Both the position numbers and the translations under genes were made by a program. From Zhengitettix transpicula (lineage: Eukaryota > Arthropoda > Insecta > Orthoptera > Tetrigidae), in the NCBI GenBank assembly GCA_037074705.1, contig CM073590.1:39021895-39085894 (forward strand): 64,000 bases of DNA, in the 5' to 3' direction. This document shows, piece after piece, positions 21,896-36,200 of the stretch. The notes under the pieces are model-generated. The model saw only the letters and a program-made list of their open reading frames with translations. It was not told where the DNA came from and did not search any database. Within the stretch, counting starts at the first letter, position 1. Each line of letters begins with the position of its first letter.

Positions 21896-24800
21896 CGAAA
21901 TAATTAATTGAACCGCACTAACATTTTACTCGAAATAATAAAATAATATTGTAAAAATGTTTCATTCGTGGGGGAAGCTAATCTTCGTATTTCTTATTCA
22001 TATATAACGAATGATTATCTGAGATGTACCTGAAACAACGAAACTCTGCATTTTACTTTAATATGAAATTCTGATACGAAATAAACGCAGTACACTCTTT
22101 ATGTGGTATTTGCACTAATGTGCCTCTTAAAATATTTCCCTGGCAGACGACTCATCCACCAAAGCAATGAAACTCTGCTTAGGGGAAAGAGAGAATAAAA
22201 CTTGTGCAGGGTGCGTCCCTTCCTAGAAACACAGGGGGTCGTAACGACTGCAGCCATCATCCTCTCAGCAGGGGATGGCGGCTGCTCTAATAAAAACATA
22301 ATACAATAAACCAAGCTACGTCTTTTACTGGCGCCTTACCGCCACTTCTCTGCGATACACTAATTCAAATCGCCGGTTTTCCCCGAAATTAATTTAGAAA
22401 TATTGCTTGGGGGATTTTCAATTCAACTTAAGAAGAATTCAAAATATGTAAACGGTTGCTAAATGTGTGCTTGAGGAAGAAGTAACAATTTAGCCATCTA
22501 GTTTCGTTATTAGTTCCGTGAGTTGACGTCAGATAATAACTAATAGATTAAACAAAGCCAACAACTATTGATAATACTTAGTAATTACGACAAAAAAGAT
22601 CTAGAACTGAATGATAAATTTATACTGATGTAAAATATTGAATTTTGTTAATCCTCAGCATTGGGAAACACTTTGTTTAAATATTGGATTTATAAAGTAA
22701 TTAACTTTCCAAATATAAATATATTTTATTTTGTCCCGATTCCTGTTTGTATGTAAAACATGAATTAACTCGTGGTTCTTTTTAATAGTATAATACCATT
22801 AATATTATTCAGCTCTGAATTCAATAATGGTTCATATAAGTATTGATATTATGTCAATATACTCTGCCATAAAGGTGGTCTTCAAGTGTCACTTCTGTTT
22901 TTATAATGTATAATTTAATCAACAAATATGTCTTCGCAATATTCTTGAACGTTATTGAAAAATTTTACGTGTAGTGTCATGGTCCTTCAACTGAACGATA
23001 CTGTAAGTTATGATTTTGAATCATTTTCATTTCTTTTTTATAAATTTAATACACTGATGTGTATACAAATTACCATAAAACATCCCAAACAATAAAAAAA
23101 TAGTGCTAGAAGTTGTCACACTAGAGAAACGAAGTGATTTCTGGATAATAAGCTCGTGAAACATCCATAAATATCGGTGCAACATTTACATTATACAGAT
23201 AAGTCAGTCGTACTTATGGCGAACTGAATCATATCGTGCTTATAGCGACAGGTTAGAGAGGATAACTAATTCCCCCGTCCCACATCCCCTTCATCATTTC
23301 CTTTCTGCTAGTGGTTGAGTGATGAACAAAGTAGAGACTATTTCTCTCTTCCCATTAACTTATCCGTAGAATTGAATCACTTTTTAAGTATAGTAATAAT
23401 AAGCTTAAATTATGTTTTGTTTGATCATTTGCTATATTTATTATCGCATGAGTAAAATTTCCATAAAACCGAAATAGTTAAGAAATTAAGTTGATTTGAA
23501 GAACTGGACAACCGAAAACAGACAAATTTTTTAATAAAATTTTATTAAAAATACAAAATGTTTCGGTATATATAGATAAAAGTATTAATTTACAGGTATC
23601 ATAAATTGTAATAACCTAAATTGAATTTTTTTCTTTTATTCATATGTACAGTATTCTATTAAAATTGAGCCCGTGTCTTGAACAACATTGCTCCTTCCCT
23701 TCCCAAAAACAACAACTCTCCACTGCGGTTGTGGAAAACATGGTTATATTCTAGTCTTAGCCTTGTTGGAATTCCTGGAAAATTTTTAAAAATCCCAGAA
23801 TAGTATTATATAAATAGTAATCAGCTAATAAGTAACATAACAAACATTTAATCATCAAAAATGAGAAATTATAAGTTGTTCATACAAATTTATATTGTTT
23901 AAAATACGTTTATCCAATGATTAAGACCTCCTCAGATATTAAAAATTACTACTATTAATATATTACTATACAAAGCTAATCAACAATATCATTTACTCTA
24001 CTGGTTAATAACGTCAATAGATAAAAGATTCATAATTAATTTAATAAATACATCTCTGTTGTTTAGTTTCATTCTGTGACCTAGGGTTTGATTCAACGAA
24101 GATAGTGCTGACACTTCTGTTTTTTATACTACAATTACCTGAATAGTGTTAATAGTTCTAATATGACATAATTTTATAAGCTGTATGGGGATACAGAATA
24201 CTGTCGGCTTAGTCATGCATAAAATCGATAAAAAAAATAGTTCCAAAATGGTTTGTGCTCCAGTATTCTATTATCTGAGTTACAAGCCGTGCTTCGGGAA
24301 ATAGAATCTTTGGCTTATTGCCCGCTTGTTGGTTCTTAGAGGCAGTGAGCGATGGTGGCGTACGACTCGCAGAGTAATGCTCTGTGGCCAACAGCTGGGT
24401 CCCTGGAGAAATTAGGCAGCAGTCGGCGGCAACCGCTTATCACGCAACGCTGCTGACGTCAACAACAGAGCCTTGTCAAGTGTTACCTTCTTTAGAACCC
24501 ATCACAACTTCCTTTCTAAACATGCTTAGACAAGTGCAAGTGGAGAGAAACAACAAGTCATTCAGGTATTTATGTCGGAAGAAACATGTCTTGTCAATAG
24601 AAAATATTTTCTCGAATTTAAGCATGGAATTGTCTATAAGAACATACGCTGTTTTTGTTAACTTTACAAATAAAAATTTTGGGATTAATAATCTCACAAC
24701 GAAAAATTTATTCTATAAAAACATATTATTTTGAAAGGGGCATCTGCGAGTGATAAAGTTAGGCCTCGGTCACGATACAAGCTGTGTGCGTATGGGAGCA

Positions 24801-27800
24801 TGTAGACTGAGCGACTCCGCTCAGTTCGATGTCCCAATAGAATGTAGTGGCTACAACAAGCAGCTGCGGTAGGGCGACATCCGCCTGCCTCTCATTGGTT
24901 TTCTCTCACCGACTTGCGTCAAAGAACTCGTGCAATGCTTTATATGTTTAAACACGGAAAAATATCATCATGTCCGTCATTAATTAATTATTTAATGTAA
25001 TTATTACATTATGTAAAAAGGGAAGGAATCAAAATTTGTTAAATTTTTGTATTAAAAAATAATATCTGGATACTGATCCATGTATGCCACGACGATTTTC
25101 GAGTCGAACTGTTACGTAAAATGAAATTTTAACACAGTAAAAATCATTAAAGTCCGCCAAATTTCACTTTCATGATTTATGGAACCTACATCAATAATGA
25201 ATTGTTACCAGCAAGATGTATGTATTTTATCAGTTCTCAATATATATCTAACTATGTATCCAGATTAATTTATTTATACAGCTGTTCTGTATATTAATCG
25301 GTATTTTTTACAGATGCCGAAAGCTTCAACGTTTATTACGTAAGTTAAATTAATCATTTTACTAAAATATGGAGACTTATTTGATTTTTTCGCCTGTTAA
25401 TCTACCTTATAATATTCCTTGGTTTGGAACTGTTTAAAATATTTTATTTGGAAGACAGACAGATTCCATTTTAGAAGTAATAACACGTTTTGCAGAACTC
25501 TGCAAGATGCTAAAAGGCCGTGGTAATATTTTCGTTAGACAATTACAGCTTTCTGATTACAGCAGGTTGCAGAAACAACAATATCTTTCATGTAAAATTT
25601 ATACCCACCAATAATTGTTTATTTAAATTATGTAATTATATATTATATAAACTTATATGTCAGTGTAGTTAAATTTGTTGATAAAAAGCCAATTTAAAAA
25701 GTAATTGATTAATTAATTATTAATTGAGACATGTTTTGGTCGTCATGCTAAGATAACATAGTAAAAGCCTGAAGATGATCCACATGACAATTGTCTGTTA
25801 TTGGATTTTTGTAATCAAATATTGATTATATTGAAAAATGTAAGGGAAACAAATTTACTTTTCGTTTATCTATAAAAAAAATTTTAAATGAAGTATCCTT
25901 GTCACATCTATCTTTGATCAAATTAATGGAGTGTTGAAATAGTTAACGAAATTAACAACATGCGATTTAGGAATTGCCCCAAAGCTGCTAAAAGGCCCAG
26001 GAAATGTTATTTTAGGAATAATTATTGACCACTTTTAGCATACCTGAATCGACACAGAAATATCTCGATGCCAGAAAGAAACATTCTTATTGTAGCAAAA
26101 TTGTCGATGAATCTATTTTGGCACTACCATTAGAAATGAAAGGGGCTTTGACCTGCTTGGGGAAATAAAACAGTATTTATATATATATACAGGATTTATA
26201 TATTCAAACACCGTGTTTACTATTTTCTTAAATCCTTGAACAGATGGTGGTACTCTCCGTCATGTCTTGTACTCCTACTTATGAGGTTAACGCCATAGTT
26301 ACTCTCGCCTTTCTGTAAAACACGTTTCCATAAATAGTTCTTGTTTTCACTCAACACCTCACGTGACGACATCATGACGGCGACTGCAGTAAGTTCCCGC
26401 TCAGCAGCTCTGTATCGCACCCGGCTCCGCTCATCGCTTTGCCTCCCTGACTCCTCCTCTCAAACGCTTACCGCTCGCCGCTTCTATCGTGCCCAAGGCC
26501 TTATGCATCCAACACAACCACTCGTAGGTTAAGTAGGGAGAAACTTCGGAATCTTAAAGAGAAACCCACTAATTGTATAGTAGCATGTAGATACTTCAAA
26601 TAATGGTAAGTTAATATTATCCGAAACCTTGTTCCTGGTACATGATATATATAGTGTTGAAATAGACTAATTTAGGTATTTTCACTGGAGACCCGTCTCG
26701 TTTCATTTCAGAAATAATTTAGAATACACAAAGCCACTTATCTTAAATGCTTTCCTAACACCTGGTAAATGGCTCTGCAATCAGCGAGAATTCAGACAGT
26801 TCCAAGATGAACAAATAAAATTATTCTGAGATTATTCGGGAACAATGTCGTTGACGTAGTCGTAGTTCCCTGTTCCTTTAGGGGTTCTTTTTATCAATCA
26901 GTCTCCTCGCCTCCGACTCTTATGGTGCTTGGTCTAGGTGATCACCTCATCCCTCACCATTCAGTTATAATAATTTTTAAAAATGACGACTAATAACCTC
27001 TTCCGCGTTTTTCTATTGAAATGACTGTACACAGTAATGCCTGGAATAATGTTTTCAAGCATTCCTAATTTAATGTATGGTGTTTTCTTGAGGTATTTTT
27101 CTTGACAATATCTTTTGGTATTTTGTTTCACAAGAAAAACTACGGAGAGAGTGGCAGACCAGTTAATCGTACCTCTATATCCTTTGATTATTGTAATCCC
27201 AATGTAATTCCTCACATGCTACCGAATAACGTGCATCACAAGCATTATCGGATGTCCCAATGCATTCTAAGCTTAGGTCTTGAAATTTTCGCAGTGTGTA
27301 TTCAAGAAGGATTTGGTTTTCTTCAACATTTAAATCACCGTAATAAAATACGGTTTCATAAAGTTATCACCAATTATTACACATTAAACATTAACAAAGT
27401 ACGCTGACGTAAAGTGGATTTCTCTACCGTAAATTAATTTTGCAATGAAGCGAAACTGTGATCATTAGTTTGAAAATACAAAATTAACCTACTTTCTTCA
27501 GTTACAGTGCCATCTACCACGTCGAATATTTTTCCACATTTCAAACATATTTTTTATACTAGGCCTCCATCTGAAACTATTATATAAATTTGTTGCTTTT
27601 ATTTAAGAGTCCCTGCCAAAGCTAGTGGTGCAGTGGTACAAAGAATAAAGTTAAGCACAGGAAAATCTCTTATTTTAAAACGATTACCTGTTGTAAGTTT
27701 TTGGTATAAGGCGTATTTTTGGAGATAAATTTATTTGTCAGGATATAATAGACACACTGGTATAGCTAATATTTAATGCCCAAAATTCTATTTACTCTAG

Positions 27801-28554
27801 CATAAAACTATAATTTTATCAGGGTCTATCTCAAAAATTCCACGGATAATATGAATGTACAGGTTGACTTTTCTAGAAGATGTTGACGGTGATAATCAAC
27901 AAATAATCGCTCGTATATCATATCACTCGGTTATAAGTCCAAGAATATTTTATTCATTCTTTATTAATGTACACGGTATCAACCGGCAATTAAGTCTTAT
28001 ATTGATCGTGTTTTGATTAAATTCGTCCCTATAAATATACTTCGTTCATTTGGTCACCATTTCTAAGCAATAATCATGAGATATATTTGAAAAGTTTAAC
28101 AATTAACCATGTTAACCAAAAAACTTTACAAGATGCTAACAAACAATTTTGCTATTGTGCGATTATCAAAATCTTAAACAGTAATTATGAGTAAATAGTA
28201 GCAAATTTCTTTTAAATCAGAACTCAGATCTCAGACCGCATATTTACGGAATTGGACACTGTCCTGTCAGTTATGTTATACTGACACATTAAAATATTCC
28301 CTTAAAAATATTAGATGGAACTGATGGCAATAATATTAGGGGAATCCAAATATTTTATATATCCAAGAATATGGCATATAATAATAAATTCGTTTAGTTG
28401 CGACTTAATTTTTTTGTCTCAAACATTTTCGTAATCTTATTTGTGCAGACTATACAATTTTATTGATAGTTATAATCTAACAATAATGAAGTAAAAACTC
28501 ACAGTTTTTTTAGATTTAATCACTTATAAGTATTAAATAGTATCAATAAAATTA
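21896..28554. other. Long gene-free stretch
   Basis: No supported gene in about 6.6 kb. GC-richer patches occur at about 22130-22370, 24300-24480, 24760-24930 and 26380-26540; open frames on both strands there (24384-24734, 26220-26532) have no recognisable domain. The frame at 27102-27407 is also unrecognised. Two loosely similar ~90 bp segments at about 25505 and 25985 share a GCTAAAAGGCC core. Confidence 0.45.
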
Positions 28555-29116
28555 ATCGACAAGGAAGCCTGCGAGAGGATTCTCTCCCAGGTAATCCTTC
28601 CCAGAGAGCTCTGGCGGGGGCTACCTTTGGGGATGCCTTCACAACTCTCTGGTTTTTATAAACTAAGGTTCCCACATGCCGAGGCACCTCGGTCTGTTTT
28701 GAGAGGTATATGTTCCGGGGTCGCAGACCTTGGGCATACGGTAAGAGATGTCCGCTATTCCTATTGGAATAGTCAGCCAGCTGCCTCCTAAACTGGCCAA
28801 GGCATGGCGAAGGGAAAGCTGCGATCCCACAGCAAACCCTTCTCCCGCCATCGGAAGGGCGTGGGACAAGTACCAAATGCCCGACCTACCTGATTCCAGT
28901 TTTTTATTGGGTTTGTTCTGCATTACTTTTAGGCGAATGCCGGGTAGGATCCTTAAACTATAGCCGGGGGCTCTAGTTAACCCTTGGCTACCTTCCTCCA
29001 CCCTTCCGCATCCCCCCTTTCAAATCCCTTTCCTATGCTATAAGAGGGAAGTTGCCACTATGTGGATTACCCAATACATAGCCTGTCTACACCTCAAAAG
29101 TATAAAATAAAAAAGT
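28555..29116 (+). mobile_element. SINE-like element, copy S5 (most complete)
   Basis: The fullest copy of the family. From 28568 it reads AAGCCTGCGAGAGGATTCTC (5' hairpin), then GGGGGCTACCTTTGGGGATG, AAGGTTCCCACATGCCGAGG, GTTCCGGGGTCGCAGACC, CCGCCATCGGAAGGGCGTGG, AGGCGAATGCCGGGTAGGAT and a 3' end of GTGGATTACCC with a weak A-rich tail. AATAAAATTA flanks both sides (28545-28554 and 29117-29126), though this AT-rich match could be chance. The frames at 28520-29001 on both strands are repeat artefacts. Confidence 0.75.
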
Positions 29117-30780
29117 AATAAAATTAGAACCTAGAAGAAAAAACTAAGTCATAATATACTATTCCTAGGAAGAAAATACAAGTTAACGGTTCTAGGATAG
29201 AGAAATGTTGAGCATTCTTCAGTGGTAAGAATAGCGCGTTCTACAAATGATACTACAAAATCATTTCGGTGTACGGTATTACTTGACTTATATTCAAAAC
29301 AATTGTAATTTATTTATTCGAGGCAAATTTTTATTACTTGTCATGACTAAGAAGAGTTGTTGACAAATATAAGTATCTTGCTTTATGATATTGATAAAAT
29401 AAAAAATGTTAATATGTTGTGATGACAATTGTGAATTATATATCCGCGCTAGATGATGTTATTGAAGACTACTCGTGCAATTCGGCTCTGCGTCATGGTC
29501 TATGAAACTGTATCGACTGGAGTAGTGATGAGATATACCCTCGAGTGGACACTTGCAGTGAGGTGTGAGGCAGTTTTCTTTGTACGTGCCGCCACCATAG
29601 ATATAGCGGATTATTTGGAACGAGCTTTGAGGTGAGGCGATAGCATCAGCTCCTACAACGACGACGACACAGCTGAAACAGCGAAACAAAGCTGCAACAA
29701 AATCAATGCTTATGCTATTTCAAAATGTATTTTATAAAATTCTTTGGTTTTAATAAAACAAATGAAAATTTATGTAACAGACACGGCAGACATAATTATA
29801 GCATTTAATATATTATGTATTAAATTATGTTGTTATATTATTAAATTACATATTATATTTTAAATAACTATGATAATATTAGGATTTGTTCAATTTTTAC
29901 AGTTAGTATGGCTTCAGTTTTTTTTAACAACATATATAAGCTATAGCCTCAATTTACTATAATTTTAAAACGGTTTTTGTTATTACTTCCCCACTTTCAT
30001 AATTATAATGTTTAATTCCATTTTTTATATTTTGCAATTTATTGTTTTTATGAAAATTAATCTGTAAAACTCTTTTATAAATGATACTCCAATGTCTTTT
30101 TCGTGTTTATTAAATTATTTTAAGTAAAATACTTTGTAATTATTTTTGGTAAATTAATATTCATTCTCATTATATTTAAGAAGCTCTAATACTCAAATAT
30201 TATTCTTTTGTCTCGTGCCTCATTCCGAAATATGTAACTCATTGTGATGCATGAATTGTTGAACTAAATATTTTTTTCAGAATATTCTAATTTCTTTGGA
30301 GTGTTTGAAGACAAACCGCCATTAATAAATTGACGCAACCTTGCGTTCACTGTACATGTGTATATAAATTGACAACAGAAATATTTTCAAAAGAACATTT
30401 AAATTATTGGCAATAAAGTGATAAATAATTAAAAGTGTATAGAAGAATATAGATATAAATTATTATGAGACAAATATTTGTTATAAGTGATGAAGTAATA
30501 ATACAAAACGTTTAAACATTATAGTAAATTGAGGCTACAGACTGCATGCGTGTGCTCCATATTCTATATTATATAAGTGATTATAGAAATCCATAAAAGG
30601 ATTGAATACCATTACAAAATTAATTTATGAGATTTATTAATAAAGAGATTTTCTGATTGGGTGAATTTTCACAATAGCAGAGACAGCATGAGTGAAACAC
30701 ATCGTAAATTCACTTGGTAGCTGGTATGGAGTGAGAAAATTACATTGAGCAAGAAGAATTTCATAATAGCATATGACGAA

Positions 30781-30787
30781 TTATATA

Positions 30788-30832
<45 letters not shown>
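30781..30832. repeat. (TA)n microsatellite
   Basis: A TA tract with one TGTG interruption. Unlike several other TA tracts in the window, neither edge carries a TTGTAAT or ATTACAA terminus. Confidence 0.9.
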
Positions 30833-31356
30833 CTGTTGAAAAATACACACTTTTTTATTATTATTTACTAAATGATTCCCACAGTTTGCCTGTAACTTAA
30901 TAGCTTGTATTTGATAAATTTTTACATCTTCGCGCCTTACATGACGCAAGCCACAGTAGAGTCTAAAGGAGCGGGTAGCCGATCTAACCGTTTATAGGCG
31001 TATCACCACTTTACCAATTGAGAAACTTTGAATTTTAAGCAACTGATAACTCAAACTTTCTCAATGTCTACATGACATGTTAAAATGTTATTCTGTCAAC
31101 TTTATATGTTCAGTCAATAACGTTTGATCATAGTATTATAAATTTTCCAAAGATTAAAATACCTACATTTCAACTTATCTCGACTTTTATGTTTAAAACA
31201 CATCCAGTTGTTGTGACTCTATTTGTAACAACATTTGCGTTAAGCTATTTCATCTCTGAATATGCATCTGTATTTTTAGTTTTTAATGATTAGAATTAAA
31301 AATCGAATATACGACACAGTATAAATAGTAGAGAATACCTTCTAGATCCGCATCCC

Positions 31357-31362
31357 CCCCCC

Positions 31363-31401
<39 letters not shown>
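31357..31401. repeat. Compound (C)n(CT)n(AT)n microsatellite
   Basis: A C run passes into CT and then AT dinucleotide repeats. Confidence 0.95.
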
Positions 31402-31908
31402 CATGATCACCTAGTTTCTCCAAATTTAACATAAAGCCGTTAGTTTAATTCTGGTGTATTATTCGGATATTCCGTTATATGTTTGGAATATGAAGGGGTG
31501 AGGGAATGATAATTTATGCAAAGTGAAGCAGAACTAGATAGGGGAAAATGATAGACGAGAAAGCAGAAAATTAGTCCCTGGAGATGTGCTGACACGAGTA
31601 TACGTCAATTCTATAATGGTTCCGGTCTCTCGTTCTTATCTCTGAACGCGTGCGTCTCCTCCTTGAATATCAACACACTTTTTTGTGCTAAAAACGTCGA
31701 TCTATCACTCTTTCCTGTCTCATCGTTGTCACTCAGTAAGATAAAAGCGTATGTAGGAAGGACTCTTTATGCCGAAAAATATAAGTTGTAGAACCTATAC
31801 CAAACTTTTAATAAATGTCGATATTAGATACTATTAATAGGTCATTTGTTTTACCAATAATAATAATTACTAATCGGATCATATCGCAATTAAATCCAAG
31901 AAATGCTA

Positions 31909-33200
31909 CGAGGGTGAATCAAATATAAACGAGACTTTTGGACCTGCGCGCGCAATAGTGATGGAAGAACTTTCCGCTGTTATTTTCTGTTAGGTTGGTT
32001 TGTCAGGAGTGGGGGAAGCACGTGACTCATCATCATAGACTCGCTCAGTGTCCATAGTTACTATGTCCGAGCAGGAGGTACCTCCCTCTATTGCGCAACA
32101 TATTGTTATCAAGTTTTTAGCTGCAGAAGGTGTAAAACCGGCCGAAATCTTGAGAAGATTGACTGCACAGTTCGGGGAAGAGACGCTGTCGCGAGCTAGA
32201 GTGTTTGCTTGGCATAAACAGTTCGTGGAGGGCCATGAACGTGTTGAAAATGAGAGCCATGACCGCAGACCCCGCACCAGCATTACAGCGGGCAACATCG
32301 ACAGTGTTCGTCAACTTGTTGAAGGTGATAGGCGTCTAATAACATCGGATATTGCAATTGAGGTTGGAATAAGTTATGGGAGCACTTACTCTATACTTTC
32401 AGAGGAGCTAGGGTATCGCAAGGTGTGTGCCAGGTGGGTTCCTCGCCTTCTCACAGTTGACCAGAAACTGAATCGTTTTCAAGTGTGTGAGCGTCTTCTT
32501 GCACAATTTCGGGAAGAAAGAGACCCATTTCTTTCTCACATTTGTCACCTGTGATGAAACGTGGGTGCATCACTACACCCCTGAGTCGAAACAAGCGAGT
32601 ATGGAGTGGAGGAAGAAAGGATAACCGGATCAGTGAAAGCCAAGTCTCAATTATCGGCTGGCAAGGTTTTGGCTACCGTTTTTTTTGACCAGCGTGGCCT
32701 GCTGCACCTTGATTTTTTGCATGAGCGCAGAACAATTAATGCGGCATACTACTGCCAAATTTTGACTGAGGTCAGACTTGCATATAGCCGCAAAATACGA
32801 GACCTTCCGATGAGAAAAGTGATTCTCCTCCATGACAATGCTCGCCCCCATACAGCAGCCCTGACCGTACAAAAATTGGAGCAACTGGGTTGGGAGACAC
32901 TGGAACACCCTCCATACAGTCCAGACCTGTCTCCCTGCGACTTCCATGTCTTTGGTCCTCTCAAGGAAGCTTTGGGAGGGCAAAAATTCCAAAGCGATAA
33001 TGAGGTTGAAGCATATGGCTACAAACAAAAACGACCTGACTCTTTTTACGTGGAAGGAATTAAAAAATTACCTATACGCTGGGAAAAATGTGTTTATAAA
33101 TCAGGAGATTATGTAGAAAATAAACTATGATTGTTTGTGCGTTTAAAATCAAAATAAATATTTAAAAAAATAAGTCTTGTTTATGTTTGATTCACCCTCG
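31909..33200 (+). mobile_element. mariner-type DNA transposon, nearly full length
   Basis: A 1292 bp element with inverted ends starting CGAGGGTGAATCAAA (about 30 bp, a few mismatches), flanked by the TA duplication (31907-31908 and 33201-33202). The internal gene encodes a D,D34D transposase. Length, ends, target site and gene all match the mariner family. The gene is disrupted (next entry), but the ends look intact, so this could in principle have been a substrate for a related transposase. Confidence 0.92.
32063..33130 (+). pseudogene. mariner transposase, frameshifted
   Basis: The likely start is the ATG at 32063 (MSEQEV); an upstream GTG is in frame but less plausible. The N-terminal helix-turn-helix part (to about residue 110) includes RVFAWHKQF and RWVPRLLT, the linker motif. 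The catalytic DET occurs as VTCDETWVHHYTPE near 32550, in a frame shifted by one base. A stop and another one-base shift occur near 32620-32635. The last frame has HDNARPHTA and HPPYSPDLSPCDFH with 34 residues between the two aspartates, so all three acidic residues are present. The protein would cut and paste the element at TA sites; the breaks make this copy inactive. Confidence 0.9.
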
Positions 33201-33202
33201 TA

Positions 33203-36200
33203 TTATTGCACATAAGTGCTGAATAAAAAGATTTACCATAATGTAATATTCCTGTGATTTAGGAAACATTGTTAAATTTTGGTGCTTGTGTAGTCAAGTG
33301 TTAGCTTCGAATAAAATTGTTGAACTTGTTCTTGTGAGTGTCAAAATCAAGCAAATATTACTAAATCAACGTTTTTCTACGTTAACCCACGATTTTTAAA
33401 GTAAAAAAATTGTATACTAAATATATCCGCAGAACACAAAAACCCACAGCACTCTCCTCAAACAAGGCATCGTTCACAGCGCTTGTACTGCAGAAATAAA
33501 ATCTCACTAAGTGGAAAGTATAAAGTGAGAAATGATCCACCATTACGGACAGTAAGTTTTCAAACTCAAGGCTGAAACCATTTAACTTGTTGAAAAAAGT
33601 TTAGCCGGAAAGAAGTTTAATTACAGATTTAAAATTACACCGGCTTTGGAGAACAAACTCCTGGTAATTAAGTTCTAGCTAAGGCTTAAAAATGTTATTT
33701 AACACAAACTTGTATAAAAGTAGTCACTAAACGCTTATTATGATTTTGTGATATTTATCGCGACGCTTGACGAAATACAATGATAATGACGCACATTGTG
33801 TTAGTCCTAAAATATTGAAAACAATCAATCAAAACCCAGGCGAATTTCCTTGCTGTTATTGATATTTACGAATACTTGTATGTCTTTCCTGGAGACTCCT
33901 GTACTCGTAGAGGCGAAACGCCCGGACTTTGTCTGCCTCATGCATTATTCAAAGCGTCGGACGGCCAAAGGACTGGCAGATCCCGACTCGGTTTAATACA
34001 CGTTCCGTCTCTTGAAAAACATCCCACAGGAACTAATAAAGGGTTTAATGAAGAGTCCATTGAATACCATCCATAAGACGACAAAACACGTAGAGCTTGA
34101 AAAAAACACAAAATGAAGCAAGAGCTAAAAACAAAATAGTGCACGTAATTTCAGAGAAAGAAGTTAATGGCGAATAAATAGGAGGTACGTTACATTTAAA
34201 AATTTAATTATGTAATGAATAGTGGTTTTAATAATACTAATATTTTAAAATGTAATAGAACTAGAAAGAGAAATTTAAAAAAAGACAAATATATATATAG
34301 GCGTAAAGGAATTACCTATAGTTTTACGGAACTGTTTTAATTATAAATAACAAATTAAGAGAATAAAACTGCAAAAATATTTTTTTGTATTCAGTTTTGA
34401 ATGATTAAGGCCTTTAATAGTTTTTCCGGCCATGTAGGTGTTTATCCTTGAAGAGTAAATCAACCTCAAGAAATTGTAATTTTATCTCTTAATTAATTTT
34501 TACTGTATATTTTTAAAGTACTTAAATAAATTTTTCTCTGAAAATATTAAATCTCAATAGTTAATAATTTATATTTTACTAAAAACTGAAAACATTAATT
34601 TCCTGCTCTCATTATAAACTTGAAATTACCATCAGGTACTTAATAAAAGATTATAACGGAGACAATTTCTATCAGAACTCATTAGGCTCAAAAGAAGGTT
34701 GTAATATGGATTTAATAAACCGACATTGACGGGATTATCGTCATGGTGCAGTGAAGCTCATTGAAGGTCGGGGAGGTAATTAGATTACTCAGGTAGCTCG
34801 GATGGACTCTGATATCTGTCGTATGTATGGTGTTCCGTGTTTACTGAAAGATGGTTACCCAGCTGGTCTACAGTTTGTCGTACCTTAAAAACTTCACGGA
34901 ATTTAAACATACTAAAACTGATCGCAAATTAAAGTAGAAACGCCATGTCTACTCTATATCTTCCTACTTTCTAACTTTTCACTAATTTTTCAATTTTACA
35001 AAAAATGTTTACAAATAAACACACTGAAACTAATTTCCTCTCCGAAAGCCAACTTCGCCACAACTCCCCAAATCGTAACTAACTACTGTTTGCTCTGCAA
35101 GTACACTTCATACCTCGGTTTTACGAAATTCCGCACTCAAGAACCTTGAATCTGATGACCTAATAAAATTGTAATCTCAGTATTTCAGCTTACCACACAA
35201 CCCCCGGGATTCACACAGCTTATTTCAAGGGTCTGGGAACACACGTTCATAACGATGCCAAATTGGCGAGCGTATTATGGAACATGCTAAAATCATATGG
35301 AACAAATAAATTTTTAAGCCGATTATAAACACGAGAATGTTTTATTCATAATTTTCACAAGAAAAGTTCTCTCTCTTAAGCTAAAATACCAAAACCACAA
35401 TGATTACGTATCTGCTAAGTACGCCGTTGCGTAACAGTTAATTTACATTTTCTAGTGAAATTAAACAATCGTTACCTCAATTATTTTCATGTTTGTAAAT
35501 TTTTGCAATTTTTCGGCCATATTTTATATTATTTATTATTTTTAGGAAGGTGCAAATTACATACGAGGTCATATTAAAAAAGACCGATAGTCTTCATTTC
35601 TCCAATAGGCATACATGAATTTATACTTTCTTGAGAAAAGCTTCAGTAAGAGATATTTATTATGAGTTACGACACACTCCATTAAAGTTTCAATAGATGC
35701 GAAACTGCTTGAGCAGCTATCTGAACCAAATTTCAACAATTAATGCACCATTTATAAGAGGAAATTATACACATTATCCTATCAGCCTTCAGACACTCTT
35801 CCGTGACCATCTGTTTTTCACATCTAGTCAGACTACCTCGCCTAAACACAGTATTCCCGAGGTTCGTCAGACTCTATAATCCGCTTAATGTATTTCTTCT
35901 TATTTTCCGCTGATAGCGATCTGAATTGTAACATCTCACATGGAAAGCTTCGACTCGGCTGATATGTACAATACACCATTACAAAAAATTTCTTTCAGAA
36001 TTTTAGTAAGTGTTGTCTGCTGGGTGAATTTATTTGTTGCGCGGAAGGAGAATTGAATAAGTCTATGACAGTAAAATAATATATTTAACTTTACATTGCT
36101 TACAATCCATTGATTCTATTACAATGGAGTGATTTTACCATATCAACATAGCAACAGGTTACTCATCGTCATTTCAATTAGTGTCTGTCACATTGACTTT

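Larger units (their letters stand above)
29127..31906. other. Intergenic sequence with microsatellites
   Basis: Mostly very AT-rich. Around 29453-29690 a GC-richer patch is open on both strands (60 codons plus, 76 codons minus) without recognisable motifs. Microsatellites lie at 30781-30832 and 31357-31401. Confidence 0.45.

Noticed and set aside
24384..24734. 116-codon plus-strand frame as a gene
   Set aside because: No domain, AT-rich second half, an overlapping antisense frame of similar length, and no promoter or splice support.
27102..27407. 101-codon frame as a gene
   Set aside because: No recognisable motif; composition is that of the surrounding AT-rich sequence.
28520..29001. 112-118 codon minus-strand frames as genes
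   Set aside because: They fall entirely within SINE-like copy S5 on the antisense strand and show no domain.
35562..35600. A third mariner starting TACGAGGTCATATTAAAAAA
   Set aside because: Only one terminus was found; no inverted partner or transposase motif lies within 1.5 kb either side.
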